Source: Halichondria panicea
Taxonomy: Eukaryota; Porifera; Demospongiae; Suberitida; Halichondriidae
Length of the DNA: 64,000 bases
Direction of reading: 5' to 3'
Assembly (NCBI RefSeq): GCF_963675165.1
Contig: NC_087391.1
Location: forward strand, 1,197,001-1,261,000
Positions 40,447 to 53,303 of the stretch are shown piece after piece. A model generated the notes under the pieces. The model was given only the letters and a program-made list of their open reading frames with translations, did no database searches and was not told the origin of the DNA. Position 1 is the first letter of the stretch. Every line of letters begins with the position of its first letter. The translations under genes were made by a program, and so were the position numbers.

Positions 40447-43336
40447 TGGGTGAGTCAGTACATGTACATTTTCATAATTGAAAGGTGAAGGAAGTTGGAG
40501 GGGCTCGTGGCTCGTTATTTTTGTCATGTGATTGCTGCAGCAAGATTTCTGCGCTAATGTAGTCCCTAAAACCACCCATATGATACCGGTCACACCCTAC
40601 GACTGGAGCTCACCTGCTGTGCTCCAACCAACAGCTTGTCCCTAGTGTTCTCGATTTTGCTGACTAGTCGGTAGCCATCTTGAAGCCTTCTCTCTGAGAG
40701 TGTGTTGAGCGTCCTAGCCACGTCAGTGATGGTCGATAGAAGAGTATTCTCTGAAGGAAACGGAAACACAACTGTCATGCATTGCAGAGTTACAAGAAGA
40801 ATACAATACCTATACCAACACCCCAGCTACATATAACCCTCAATAGCCATTTATTTAGATGCATAGACGGCACTGACAGTAGCTACTATTGTACAATGTA
40901 GAACAGGTGAAATGTGCATATTATTAACTATACTAGTATCATTCCTACAATGACAGAAGCCGAGGCCGAGGGCATAGAGGGACTTACCGAGAAAGGCTTG
41001 GAGGACGTTGGTATCTCCCTCGAGGCTCTCAGAGAGGAAGCCCAGGTAGCCAGACGTGTCCATCTTACTGAAGAACTCAGCCACACACGTGTACAGCAAC
41101 ATCTGTGACAACAAATTATAAATTAAGCTCAGTACTAGTATCATTATTGCATTTATGAGGTTTTCTGTACCCAAAATAAAGGGCACTCTAAACAAGAACT
41201 GGGCATTTCACCTAATTCACATTAATTAAAATACGCTGCACAGGTCCGAAAATGAGCAGATAGTTTAGTTGTACTCAAATCATCGCACTACAAACCCGTT
41301 ACCTTGTGACACTGTACGAGTAGTTCACAGGCGTCACTGATGAAGCTGAGGGTCTTGATGGGGACACTGGCACTCATCCCCTTCACTATCACACACAGCT
41401 TCTCCGCAAAGCACTTGGAGCGATGATGCGAGGTACAAAGGTCGTTGAAGTCCTGAAACTTCTTGTGGTCCTTGGCTGACTTACTCAACTGGGAAGGGAT
41501 AAGATACAATGCAAATAGTGTGAGTGCATACAAGGAATGACTAGCTAACTACGTGTATAAGGTACATGTTATTTGTACACCATGCACACAACTCTTTGCA
41601 CAAATAAGAAGACATATTCATGGAATTTTGCTGCCTGTACACGTACCTTGGCAGAGCAGTTGAAGTAGTCTGTGTGGGTAGCTTTCCAAGGCTTCATACA
41701 TTTCCAGCAGAAGTCGTGTCCACACTTGCACTTCATGCTACAGCACAGATAACAATAATTACACACACATAACATTGCGTAATACATGTAGCTGCACACA
41801 GAGACGAAAGCCCACAAAGAATATAGGACTGAAGCTTGTACAAGAAACAGATTTTAAGACAAAATTAAAAGGTAATTTCTCCCTCTAAACTCTACCCATT
41901 ACATCGTGCATATACTGTACTACGATGCACTCAAACTTACTGCAGACAGCCCTCGTTCTTCTCAATGTGAGCTGAGCAGCTGGGGCACATTTTGGCGATG
42001 ATATTGGCCAACTGTTTGGACTTAGAGTCCTCGTCCATGCCCACGTAGAAACCACCAATCTCCACCCATTTTTGTATGTTCTCACACGTAGCAGGCTGGT
42101 GGGACTGCAGGAGAGAGGGAGGGCAATTGTAGTCATGTCAGCTTATATAAAAAATCTTAGGACGATAAGGGAAAGCAAATAATGTGGTCCTGGTGACTTT
42201 TGAATACATGATATCAGTAAACTTCGAGCTACAGTATGGCTCTTAAATTTGATGGCTACTGCATGATCACCGAAAAGCAAAGCAAACACTTGGTAAACTT
42301 AATAATTAGTTTTCATCAAGAGTAGATAAGAGTAAGAGTGTTGAACTGCTAGTAATAGCAATTTACTGCTCCTGCGTCATCACTTGATAGTAATCAGTAC
42401 TAATTTGTTATGTTAGCAACACTTCCCAGAAACCGCACATGCTGTGATTGCGCAGTTCAGTGCTACAAACCACAGACCACAGTTTACTTAACAGCACTCG
42501 AATAGTGACGACAGTGATGACGCATGTCAAGGCAAATGCGGTTCCACGATTACTACAGCAGTTGAACACTCTTACTCTTATCTACTCTTGTTTTCACTCA
42601 TGCTAATAGAGGGATAGAGTGATCATAGTCCTCACCTCAATGAAGGTACATGAGAAGCACGAGGTCCACTTGCAGACATGACACGCTCCCGTGTCCATAC
42701 CGTCCCCCCTGCATAGGACCTGAGTGCAGCCCTGAGGGTTACGACACCACGTCAACCAGCTGCTACGCTCCACGTACGACTGGACCACCGTTTTGCCAAA
42801 CTGGAGGTGAGGGGGGAGAGGGTAAAGGGGACAATCTAAACAATGGATGACTGACAATTGTGTAATGTACATGTGTAATGAAGTGAAGGTGGCTACTTAC
42901 ACCAAATAATGAGAGATTACAGACTATATAATTATTATTATTATATCGAACTGTACAAAAACAAAAATACACTCCTGGTGACCTAAAGTACTGTGAGTAA
43001 TACATTGTACAGTTACTTCTGTAACATTGTGCCAGTGTGTTTCAGCCAAAGTCTACCTCACAAGTAGCCGACGGCCTATTGCTCACCTTGTTCATTGGAT
43101 CAGTGTCTTCCCCAAACACCTTGACAAAGAAGCTCCTGGTGGGTCTGGCAGGACAGTCAAACACCGGGCACGAACAGCGAAGGGCTCTGTTCAGATCAAT
43201 CTGAGTCAGCAGGTGGTTCTGCCAGCATGTCTGATCGTGTGTGAGTGTGTGGGGGAAGGGGGAAGAGTAGGGGAGGAGTAAGGATATGAAACGCCATAAA
43301 AATTCAGAATCTAAACTCACAATTAATAAGCACTAG

Positions 43337-43401
<65 letters not shown>

Positions 43402-46400
43402 GTTATATGTAAAATGTATTATTGAAACTAAGAAGGCCACAAAGGAAAAGGTATGACAGAATGAACTAATACTTCTCTAACACAAGAACCACCTTTACAA
43501 TCATAACATAGGATGTACATATAAAGTAAGCGCATTCTGGTCACCTGACAACAGCCGTGGTTACACCACAGCCAGATAAGGTCATGTGAGCTCACACTCA
43601 GTGTACACACGGGACATATGATCATCTTTCGCCGAGGGGGAGGAGAGCCGAGGGCATGGCCAGATAACCCCGCCCCTTCCAAGATGGCCGTCGAGTCGTT
43701 GAGATATTGCTGCATCAGTTTGTCCGTGTTCCACTGGAAATCATGCAAGAGATGCTCCAGCTTCTCAACACTCAGTTTCAAGACCTGAGAAAGACTGTTC
43801 AGCAATGAGTTGATCTTAGACTGCACCTCGGCAGGTTTCAGTGACCGCAACGTCGGGAGCATGCCCAGCAACGGTGCTTCGTGCTGCTCGTAGAACTCAT
43901 TAGCATAGAGTCGAGTGTGAGAGATTTGCTTTCTCTTTGCCTTGCTCTGCGGCTGCCTTCCACTACCAGTCCTTTTCTTGGACGGTTTAGAGGTAGTGCT
44001 GGTTGGAACAGCTGCAGCTTTTGTCGTGGATACGCTTGGCTCAACAGTCACCCTTGTTGATTTCGTATCTTTGAGTTTGTCTGTCGGTACGTCCTCAGGT
44101 TTTTGTGACTTGGCCTCATCTTGTGCAGTACTGGGGTCTGGGAGATAGACTAGCATCTGGCGATTGGCCATGTCTCGTTTAATGTACCCACTAACAATCA
44201 GGTGATCCACTCGCGAGCAGATGTCACGATAGTCAGAGTCGAACCTCCCAAATGATGCCCCTCGATCGAATCTGCCAGCAGAGCACCCTTTGATCACCTG
44301 CACAAATATACATGATTACGAGCAGCAAATGATAATAATAATAGAACATGACACTGTATATGTACGTACGTGTTCCATAATATTATACACGATTGTTGCA
44401 GCTAAGAGTTTTTATCAAAAAATTAATACACCGCAATAATGTATAAATGCTGTTCTAAGCTGGAACACTTTAGTTGTTGTTTCGAGGGTGTTCTAATCTC
44501 GAGGCTACCTTGTGAGCAATGTTGTCGACACTCATCTGCTTCTCCTTCTTGAGGATCCTCACGATGGCCGAGTCCATGACCGCCCTCCGCCGCTCAAACA
44601 CGTGAGCCAGGTCGACGGCACGATCCGTACGAGAGGGGGTGGGGCATTGACCACGAGTTACCAGACGCACATCATATATACGCACTCTAAGCATAGAGAG
44701 GGAAATTGGTATCTCAATCAATAAACACATGCACACAGCTACTGCAGAGCCGCTCTAGTACACCTATATACACTGTATAATTATTGTAACAATACTACCT
44801 TACAGCACAAAATCGAAATTACCACTTTATACAGTTTTGTTTGCATCACTACGCATGATCCAGAAAAAGTGTGCATGTACTGCACTCTACATGTATACAT
44901 TTGTACTGTACATGTACATGTACGTGCAGTCAAATAAAGCTAGTGTGGCCTATTGTGCTACATAAAAATCAGTTAAATAGATGATGACATAACCCACTCA
45001 GAGTACAACATTAAGGGCTAACAGCTGCACGCCATTATGTGTTCAGACGTACCTGTTGGACTTGTGCTTGTTGTGGACATCCTTGCTGAACCCTTCGTTG
45101 ACCTTGAACACAGTGCTCACTTTGAACGGAGTGCTCTGTATCGCCGACAGCAACTCATCGTCAGCGCTGGGTGTGACAGTGGGTGTGGTTTCGGCTTGGT
45201 TAGTGCTGGCGGTGGTGATGATTAGGACAGCCTGTCGCTCTGAGGTGAGACTGAGTAGAGCCTCACAGATATCAGGGTAGGGGAGCTGGGTGGCTTCTTG
45301 CAGGGAGGGCACAGTGTGGGTCTGGGGGGAGGGGGGAGGGGGGGGAGTTAGGTACATGTAGGTATGTAAGTTAGGGGAGCTGGGTGGCCTCTTGCAGCGA
45401 GGGTACAGTGTGGGTCTGGGGGGAGGGGGGGTTAGATACATGTAGGCATGTAAGTTAGGGGAGCTTGGTGGCTTCTTGCAGCGAGGGTACAGTGTGGGTC
45501 TGGGGGGTTAGATACATGTAGGTATGTAAGTTAGGGGAGCTGGGTGGCCTCTTGCAGCGAGGGTACAGTGTGGGTCTGGGGGTTAGATACATGTAGGTAT
45601 GTAAGTTAGGGGAGCTGGGTGGCTTCTTGCAGGGAGGGCACAGTGTGGGTCTGGGGGGAGGGGGAGGGGGGGGGTTAGGTGCATGTAGGTATGTAAGTTA
45701 GGGGAGCTTGGTGGCTTCTTGCAGAGAGGATACAGTGTGGGTCTGAGGGTCTGGGGGGTTAGATACATGTAGGCATGTAAGTTAGGGGAGCTTGGTGGCT
45801 TCTTGCAGAGAGGATACAGTGTGGGTCTGAGGGTCTGGGGGGTTAGATACATGTAGGCATGTAAGTTAAGGGAGCTTGGTGGCTTCTTTCAGCAAGGGCA
45901 CAGTGTGGGTCTGAGGGTCTGGGGGGTTAAGATACATGTAGGTACTGTATTTACTTGATTAAACGCCCGGGCGTTTATTTCAGATCGAAGTCTTTAGAGG
46001 GGGCGTTTAATCCAGGAGGGCATTTATTGTTATGTCTACTCCAAAACTCTTGCACAGCAGCAGTTATTGTGCTCTTCTTGGGCTGCTGTCTCAGCTTGAA
46101 TCTATTTCTCAGCTTAAATTTAAGTCATAGGAGTACCCTCTGTGTCGGTATCTCTCTCTGCCATCGATGCAGCATAAAAAGTATTATTATTCTATGCTGC
46201 CATGCTTGCAACTGGGTTCCATGTGCTATTTCAGCTCCACCCACAGTGCCACGCCCCATATATGGGCGATTATTTAAGATGGGCGTTTATTGACAAAGAC
46301 AGAGCTTTTACCCTGGGCGTTTATTCAAGGAGGGCGTTTAATCAAGTAAGTACGATATGTAAGTTAGGGGAGCTGGGTGCAACTATCTTGATATATTCTG

Positions 46401-49400
46401 GTTAAAGAGCACACATGGAAACGTTTACATGTACCAAACTACAATATAAGACGTTATTTACATGTGGTACTCACGTTACTGGCTATGAACTGCATGAGAA
46501 CACACATCTGCACGGTGGACAGGACCAGTTTGATCCCTCCGTACACCACCACTGCCCAACCTTGGAGTGTGAACTGGAGTCGTCGAGGCCTCTCATGATG
46601 CTGGAGACCACACTCGTGGACTGCATGCGGGGAGTGAGAGTACATGACTAACAGGGAACTAGCAGGTTATGAAGTTTCATAGACAATCATATATTATGTA
46701 GGAGCACTACAGTGGAGAGAGTTCTTGAATCTGATACAGTACAACTTAATTATTGATGCAAACCTGAAGAGAAGAATTTTGTGAAGTCCTCACAAAACTG
46801 AGCAAGAGTGGACGGGAGATGGGAGATAGGAAGTGGGCGTGGTCTCACAGGCCAGAAGCATGGGTTGAGAGTGTACACTTGGAACACCCTCTCTCGATAC
46901 AGGGAGCACTTCTGAGAGAGCTGGATGATCTCCGGGGGCAACTGCAGGGGCAATATAAAAGCCATCAATAAACTCTTGTTATGTAGTGTGTGAATTGACC
47001 ACCCATAATTATTATTAATATCCTGCTTTTACGGAATATTGAGTTGAACCTGCTTGACTGATGCTTACATGTACAAAGGTCTCTCATAGTGTGAATATTA
47101 AATGAGGAGCACAACAGACACGCTACATGCACAGTACATACATGAACATGTACATGTATCTGTATACCGTATTACTAGAATGTTTTGCGAGCATCAAACA
47201 TTTGCGAATTTTGCGAGGGTTGATCAATTTGTAACAATAACATCAGCGAAACCTAAATTATTACACACGATCCTTGCCAGAACGCAATAGTTGATCGCAA
47301 AGGGTCAACTTTTCTGCTGATTTGGCTCATTCACAAAGGTTTTTCACCAGCAAAATATTCTAGTAATACGGTACTCACAGCAGTGCTGGCTGGCTTGTAG
47401 TATAATACGCTACATGCACAGTATATACCGTACTCCACCGAAATTACGCCCACCCTAATTGCATGCTACAAAGCAGCTATAGGTGGGATGGTGGGCCAGC
47501 AGTTTTGTCTCGAAATTAAGCCCACCCAGGCGTTTGCCTCGAAATTACGCCCACTCATTAAGAAATGAAAGCACCGCAGGTGCTGATGCCTCGGTGGAGG
47601 TGCCAAAGCTACACAACATAAAGCCTTGGGAGACCACCACCCCCTTTGAGACAGGACTGCTCCAGTGTGCTCATGCAGTACCACATGTCTCAGTCACAGC
47701 CTCTGCCTAGACCAATTAGTTTAATTACCAACAAGCAAACCTAACACAAAGTGAACTGTCCTCATCACCTTCTGCATGTACACCCCAAGAACTTCAGATT
47801 TTGAACAACCTATTCAAGTCAACAATCTCTCAACAACATCTCTATATTATATAATAGAAAATTAATAGATAATTATGTCTAGCTACTGTACCAACACTTC
47901 TTAAACAAAGCTCACCTAATACAGCTCCATGGCTAATAACAAGTCAACACTATAATTTTGTTTACACATGCATTTCTGCTTGTACAGCTAAAGAATTAGC
48001 ACTGCTAGAATTTGGTGTGTGTCCTGAGCGCTGTATCACATCTTCTTGTGGTGTGTGTCCTGAGCGCTGTACCATATCTTCCGGTGGTGTGTTTTCTGAG
48101 CCCTGCAACACAATTTCCTGCGGTGTGTTTTCTGAGCCCTGTGACACAATTTCCTGCGGTGTGTTTTCTGAGCCCTGTGACACAATTTCCTGTGGTGTTG
48201 TTGGCTGACCTCCTAATGAATCAGCAGTTTTGACCTTGATACAAGAAATAATTGTTGTAAAAATTCCTCCCACAGTAGTCGCCAGAACTGATGGAACAAT
48301 AGGTCCTAGAAAGGCAATTACTCCACGGCTGTTTCTATATTCTTGAATCAGTAAAGTGTACTTGTAGACGAAACTAACGAATACTCCAACACCACCAGCA
48401 ACACCAATCAAAAGGAATATAAGCGTAACTAATGCAAAAATAAATCCTGCGAGGGATTCCACCTTGTGTACCATCTTTAGACCAGTAGCTAAGACCGAAA
48501 TTAGAGCAAAGAGGCTTGAGAGGTACAAAAGCAACAGAGAGCCAGATTCAACTGGTGCAGCTATAACTGCAAACGATATAAAAACCGAATTGAAGAGAGC
48601 AAGCTGAGCAAAAAAAGTGATGACTACTATTGAAAGAGCGTGGCATCCATTCTTGAGCACACATTTTGCAATTATTGAATTGAATTTACCTTCCGTCAGT
48701 TTTGTATTATAATGGACCCTAGTGTCATCCTCATTTTTATTTTCAAGGTAGTAATAATCCTTATATTTACAAAGGCAATTGATATAGTAGCAATCAAGAC
48801 AAAAAGCTTTGTTCCCCTCCTGTTTATTCTCAATTCTTGCAAATATAAACATAGCTAAAAGTGCCCATCCACAATCCAGAATGAATAAAACAAGAAAACC
48901 ATATACAAAGTTGATTTCCACTTTTACATCTTTAAGGTAAAAACCATTGGATGTTTTTATAGCCAAACCATTGCATGCACATATCGGTACAATCAACAGT
49001 AAAATTACCACAATCACTGCCCAAACGTAATACCTCAAGCGTGACTCGTCATCATTCATCTTTTTTTTTAACTCACGGTAAAGGCTAATCATTATCAATG
49101 GTACTGCAAAAGTAATGGATACTTCAAGTGCTCCAAAAGAAACCCACAGAAGGATTCTTAAATTTCGAAAGAGACCTACTTCATCAAATATGCAGTAATC
49201 ACCGGGATCAGTGCCAAACACATACACAGAGTAACCATTCTCAGTACTCGAGTCAAAGCCATTTGTTGTCACAGCATTACGATGCTTTGCATACGATAAA
49301 AGCTGTAAATGAAATAATTATATGGGGGTATAGATTAATGAATAACCAAATATGATACTTACATTTGCTGTCAGATTATTGAGTAGATGGTGACCTACAG

Positions 49401-52400
49401 TGAGATTGCTTGGAAGACAAATTTTATCAAGGTCAAAATTTTCTGAGTGGAAGTTGCAGATAGGATCGAGAGTGACATTAGCATAGCGTAACTCCACCGG
49501 GTACATGGTGAGAGCCAAGTAATGGAGGAGCTCGCTTCGAATCAGCAGGTTGATGGGAGAGTACAGCCATCGATACTTCACCGGCTCATTGGAGCCATTG
49601 AAATGGTAAGCAACTTGAACTGAAATACTTTGTTGGCGATTAGTTGGAAAGAAAGCTTCACTCAAATTCACCAAATTTTGTGGCCATTTGAGAAGGGATG
49701 ACTCTAAGCTATGGTACTCTCTGTCACCAATACATGTCGGATTGTCAGCGGAGGCTAAAGGTCGCTCACTACTAGCACCATTAATAGAGCTTCAACTAGG
49801 CTAACACTCTGCATTGCTGCTAACAGATATTCTATTCACTGAGTTCTTTGGCAACTCAAAAGCACATGTTTCAAAATTATTAATACAGTCACATGTTTTA
49901 TGATAAGAAAGCCTCAAGTCCTGTGAACATGTTTCCTTTCTCTTGCGGCTTATAGACCAGCAGACCGGTACTACAGTCTACATAATTATGCATGTTTGAA
50001 GCAATAAATGTGTATAAGAGAGCTTATCATTGAAACTCTGGCAGGGAATATAGTACTAATGTGTATGAAAGCACCGCGGGTGCTGATGCCTCGGTGGAGG
50101 TGCCAAAGCTACATAACATAAAGGTATAGTAGATCACATTATAATTATCATGATGAACATTAATTTTTGCATTGCTTCATGCAAACTCGGTAATGATGGA
50201 CCATGATTGTGTTAAAAACAATCGATGCCAAAAGTTCAAGTCTATAAAATTAATGGTTGCATCAGTAGAGCCTTGCAGCTCTCTCCTCACTCTTGCAGCT
50301 ACCAATAGCTAGCGTTCTAGTGCAGAGCTAACTACTAAGTAGAGTAGCAACACTCGGTGAACAACTTTTACTACGCAGGCTAATCAAGCTATAATATCTA
50401 GCTATATTCAGAGCTATATAACCAGCTAGCTTACACAAGAAACTGCTAAACCTTTTGTTGAAAACTGCTCACTGACAAATGCATCACTTCCTGGTGGGCA
50501 TATTCTCGTGGCAAATTAGCCTATAGGAACTTTCACTCAAAAGTGGGGGTGGGCGTAATTTTGGACGTGGGCGTAATCTCGGTACAGTACGGTACATGTA
50601 CAGTCATGTATCTGTACACTCACAGCAGTGTGCTGGCTGGCTTGTAACATGAGTTGGTCGAGGCTCTCCAACAGCTCACTGTCACAGAACCTGTCCATGA
50701 GAGTCTGGCTCGAGTCCAGGTCCTCCAACATGGCCAGAGGGCTCTTACGAGGGAAGCAGTGAGCAAATGTGGCAGCCAGTCTCTTCTCAAGAAGGATGGA
50801 GATAGAACGCCCCCGGATGACACGGGAAGACAGCTGCTGTCTGTGAGGGGTGTGGTGTGTGATGGGTGGTGGGTGGTGGTGTCTAACTCTAACCCTATGA
50901 AGGTACAGGTATTTAGGTACTGTATAGAAGAGTGTTTGATGGAAACCATGCAATAAAATATACATTAACATAGTGCGTTAACGTTCATGATATTACAATG
51001 CTCTACTATATGGAGTACACTACCCAAAGAGCAAACTGAGATGTATAGATACTGTACATGTACATGACTGGGCTCACATGTAGTAGTGCTCAAAGATGTG
51101 AGCTAGGTCTAGGCCGTGCAGGAACTGGATGGGCTCGGCAAAATGGAGCAGCATCTTTTCTCTTTGACTCTCCCCCATGTGGTGTAGTCTGGCCGAGTCC
51201 TTACCGGCCACGTCCAGCAGTGAGTCCACACACAGACAAAGCAGCTCACAAAGCTGTAGGATAGGATACAAGTGTACATAATGTCCGTGGTGTGCCTGTT
51301 TGTAACTTTGAGTTCAACAATATAAAAGTGACTACAATTTCAACGGTGAAAAGAGGTGAGTTCATGCAGTTGCCTTTAGGGGTTTTAGCTACAAATAAAA
51401 TGCTTTAGGATCCGTACGTCTAAGAACAAACAGTACTCCAGCCCACTCACCCTGACCCCTGTGACCTCATCTAGCCCCTGGAAGGCCCGGGAAAAGCCCT
51501 CCTTCAGAGAGAGAACAAACTGAGAGTGGCCTCCGAACAGCTCCAACATGGCCTGCTTGAGTTGATCATACACATTCAGTAGCTCGGCAGCCACTTGATA
51601 AGGAGACTCCAGACTGAACATTTTCAGAACCTGCAGTCAAGTACAGCTGAATACACGTACAGCTGAATACACGTTCAGCTGTATACATGTATGTCCCACC
51701 CTTGAAGTGGTGTTGTGTACGGCTAAAAGTACAAATAATACTATCATGTGCAGTAGATGTACCAGGGCTGCATTGAGGGGGGGGGCGAGGGGGGTAATTC
51801 GTCCCCCCCCTAGGATCTGGCTGTACTTGCTATAATTCTGATGACTTCTCCCCTCCTACATTTTTAAATTGCCCAATTCGCCCCCCCCCCCCCGATCCAA
51901 AATTCTGGATGCAGCCCTGTGTATAGTAGACCGATCATTATTCAATTAACACTGCTTCTACAACCAGCCTCTAAGCATGAGCAGCTGCACTATACTACCA
52001 TATACGCTGAGAAAGATTTCGCAGATTGCTCAAAATACACATTTCGTAGATTCTAATCCAAAAATAAAACAATGAATCCCAAAACTTCGCAAAGTTCTAT
52101 AATTTTTAAGGCTTGACCTAAAAACAGCAAAAAAATTTGAGACTATAGAAACTGGATTATTAGCGCATGCGCTTTTAGGGTCAATAGCAGAGCTCTATAC
52201 GCTTATATTCGAGAATGCGCCTATAATGCAGTCATTTTGAGCCCCACCCAGCAACCGGACGTCTGTGTGATGAGAGCTGGCGAGCAAGCAAGGCAAGCAG
52301 GCAACCCTAACTGGATCTATATCATACTATTATGTTACAGTTCATTTTACAGTTCATTTACATCATTTAAATTCATATTATAAAAACATTCATATTCACC

Positions 52401-53270
52401 AGGAACTTGGAATAATCATCCATGTCTCACATTCTCTCAGCATGATCAGACAAGGTAACAGCATGCCCTTACAGATGGATATCACCAGCTACCGTATAGC
52501 GCGAAATTTTCGAGGCACTTATATTTCGTAGATTGGCCTCTAAAAGTATTTTCGTTGCACAATGTTCGCGGAATGACTGTTTACCGGAAGCCACGCCTTT
52601 AAATCTTTGCACGTTTTAGCAGGTATTTCAATTTTCGTGGACTTAATTTTCGTGTAGGATTGCTACCCACGAAATCCGCGAAAATTAAGCCCCTCGAACA
52701 TTTCGCGCTATACGGTATATAGCTATCATGCACTGTACAAGCTAACTAGCTCATAGATAAACAAAATTAGCTGAATCAATTCTAAAATTTCACTAATAAC
52801 CTTCGCATAATTGGAAAAGCGCTTCAATTCGAGTATAAAAAGCCTGCAGTTGAGCATGGGCTTAAAATAAAGATACGCTTATAATCGAGTAAGCGCTAAT
52901 AATTCAGTTTCTACGGTATAATTATAATCAACATTCCCATGCAGTCAGCAGTTAGCTCACCAGTGACACCTGTCTTTCAACAATGCTCCCCCAGCACTTG
53001 GCGAGGGCGATGGTGCCTGATCCGATGACTACCCTCCGTTCCTCTTCCTCCCTTTCCTCACGAGCCTTATCTGCTGCCTCAGCAATCTCATCAATACCAT
53101 ACCTAGGGGGGAGAGAAAGATTTGACAATACAGTACTTTGGTGGGGGCAAAAGTTTTATGAGCGGGATACATAAGGTAAGAGAGTAAATGAAAAACAGTT
53201 CACGGTAAAAGCCAAGTTATTCCACCCAATTTCTGAAGAAAATAATCGCACCTGGCTGGGCTTGAACCAG

Positions 53271-53303
<33 letters not shown>

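Noticed and set aside
40309-40593. Minus-strand frame with a Thr/His run
   Set aside because: It is a microsatellite translation overlapping CUL9 exon 31 in the wrong frame.
49770-49814. Signal-peptide first exon for the nested 7TM gene (ATG at 49814)
   Set aside because: No GT-AG junction nearby joins it in phase with the next exon, so it was left out of the model.
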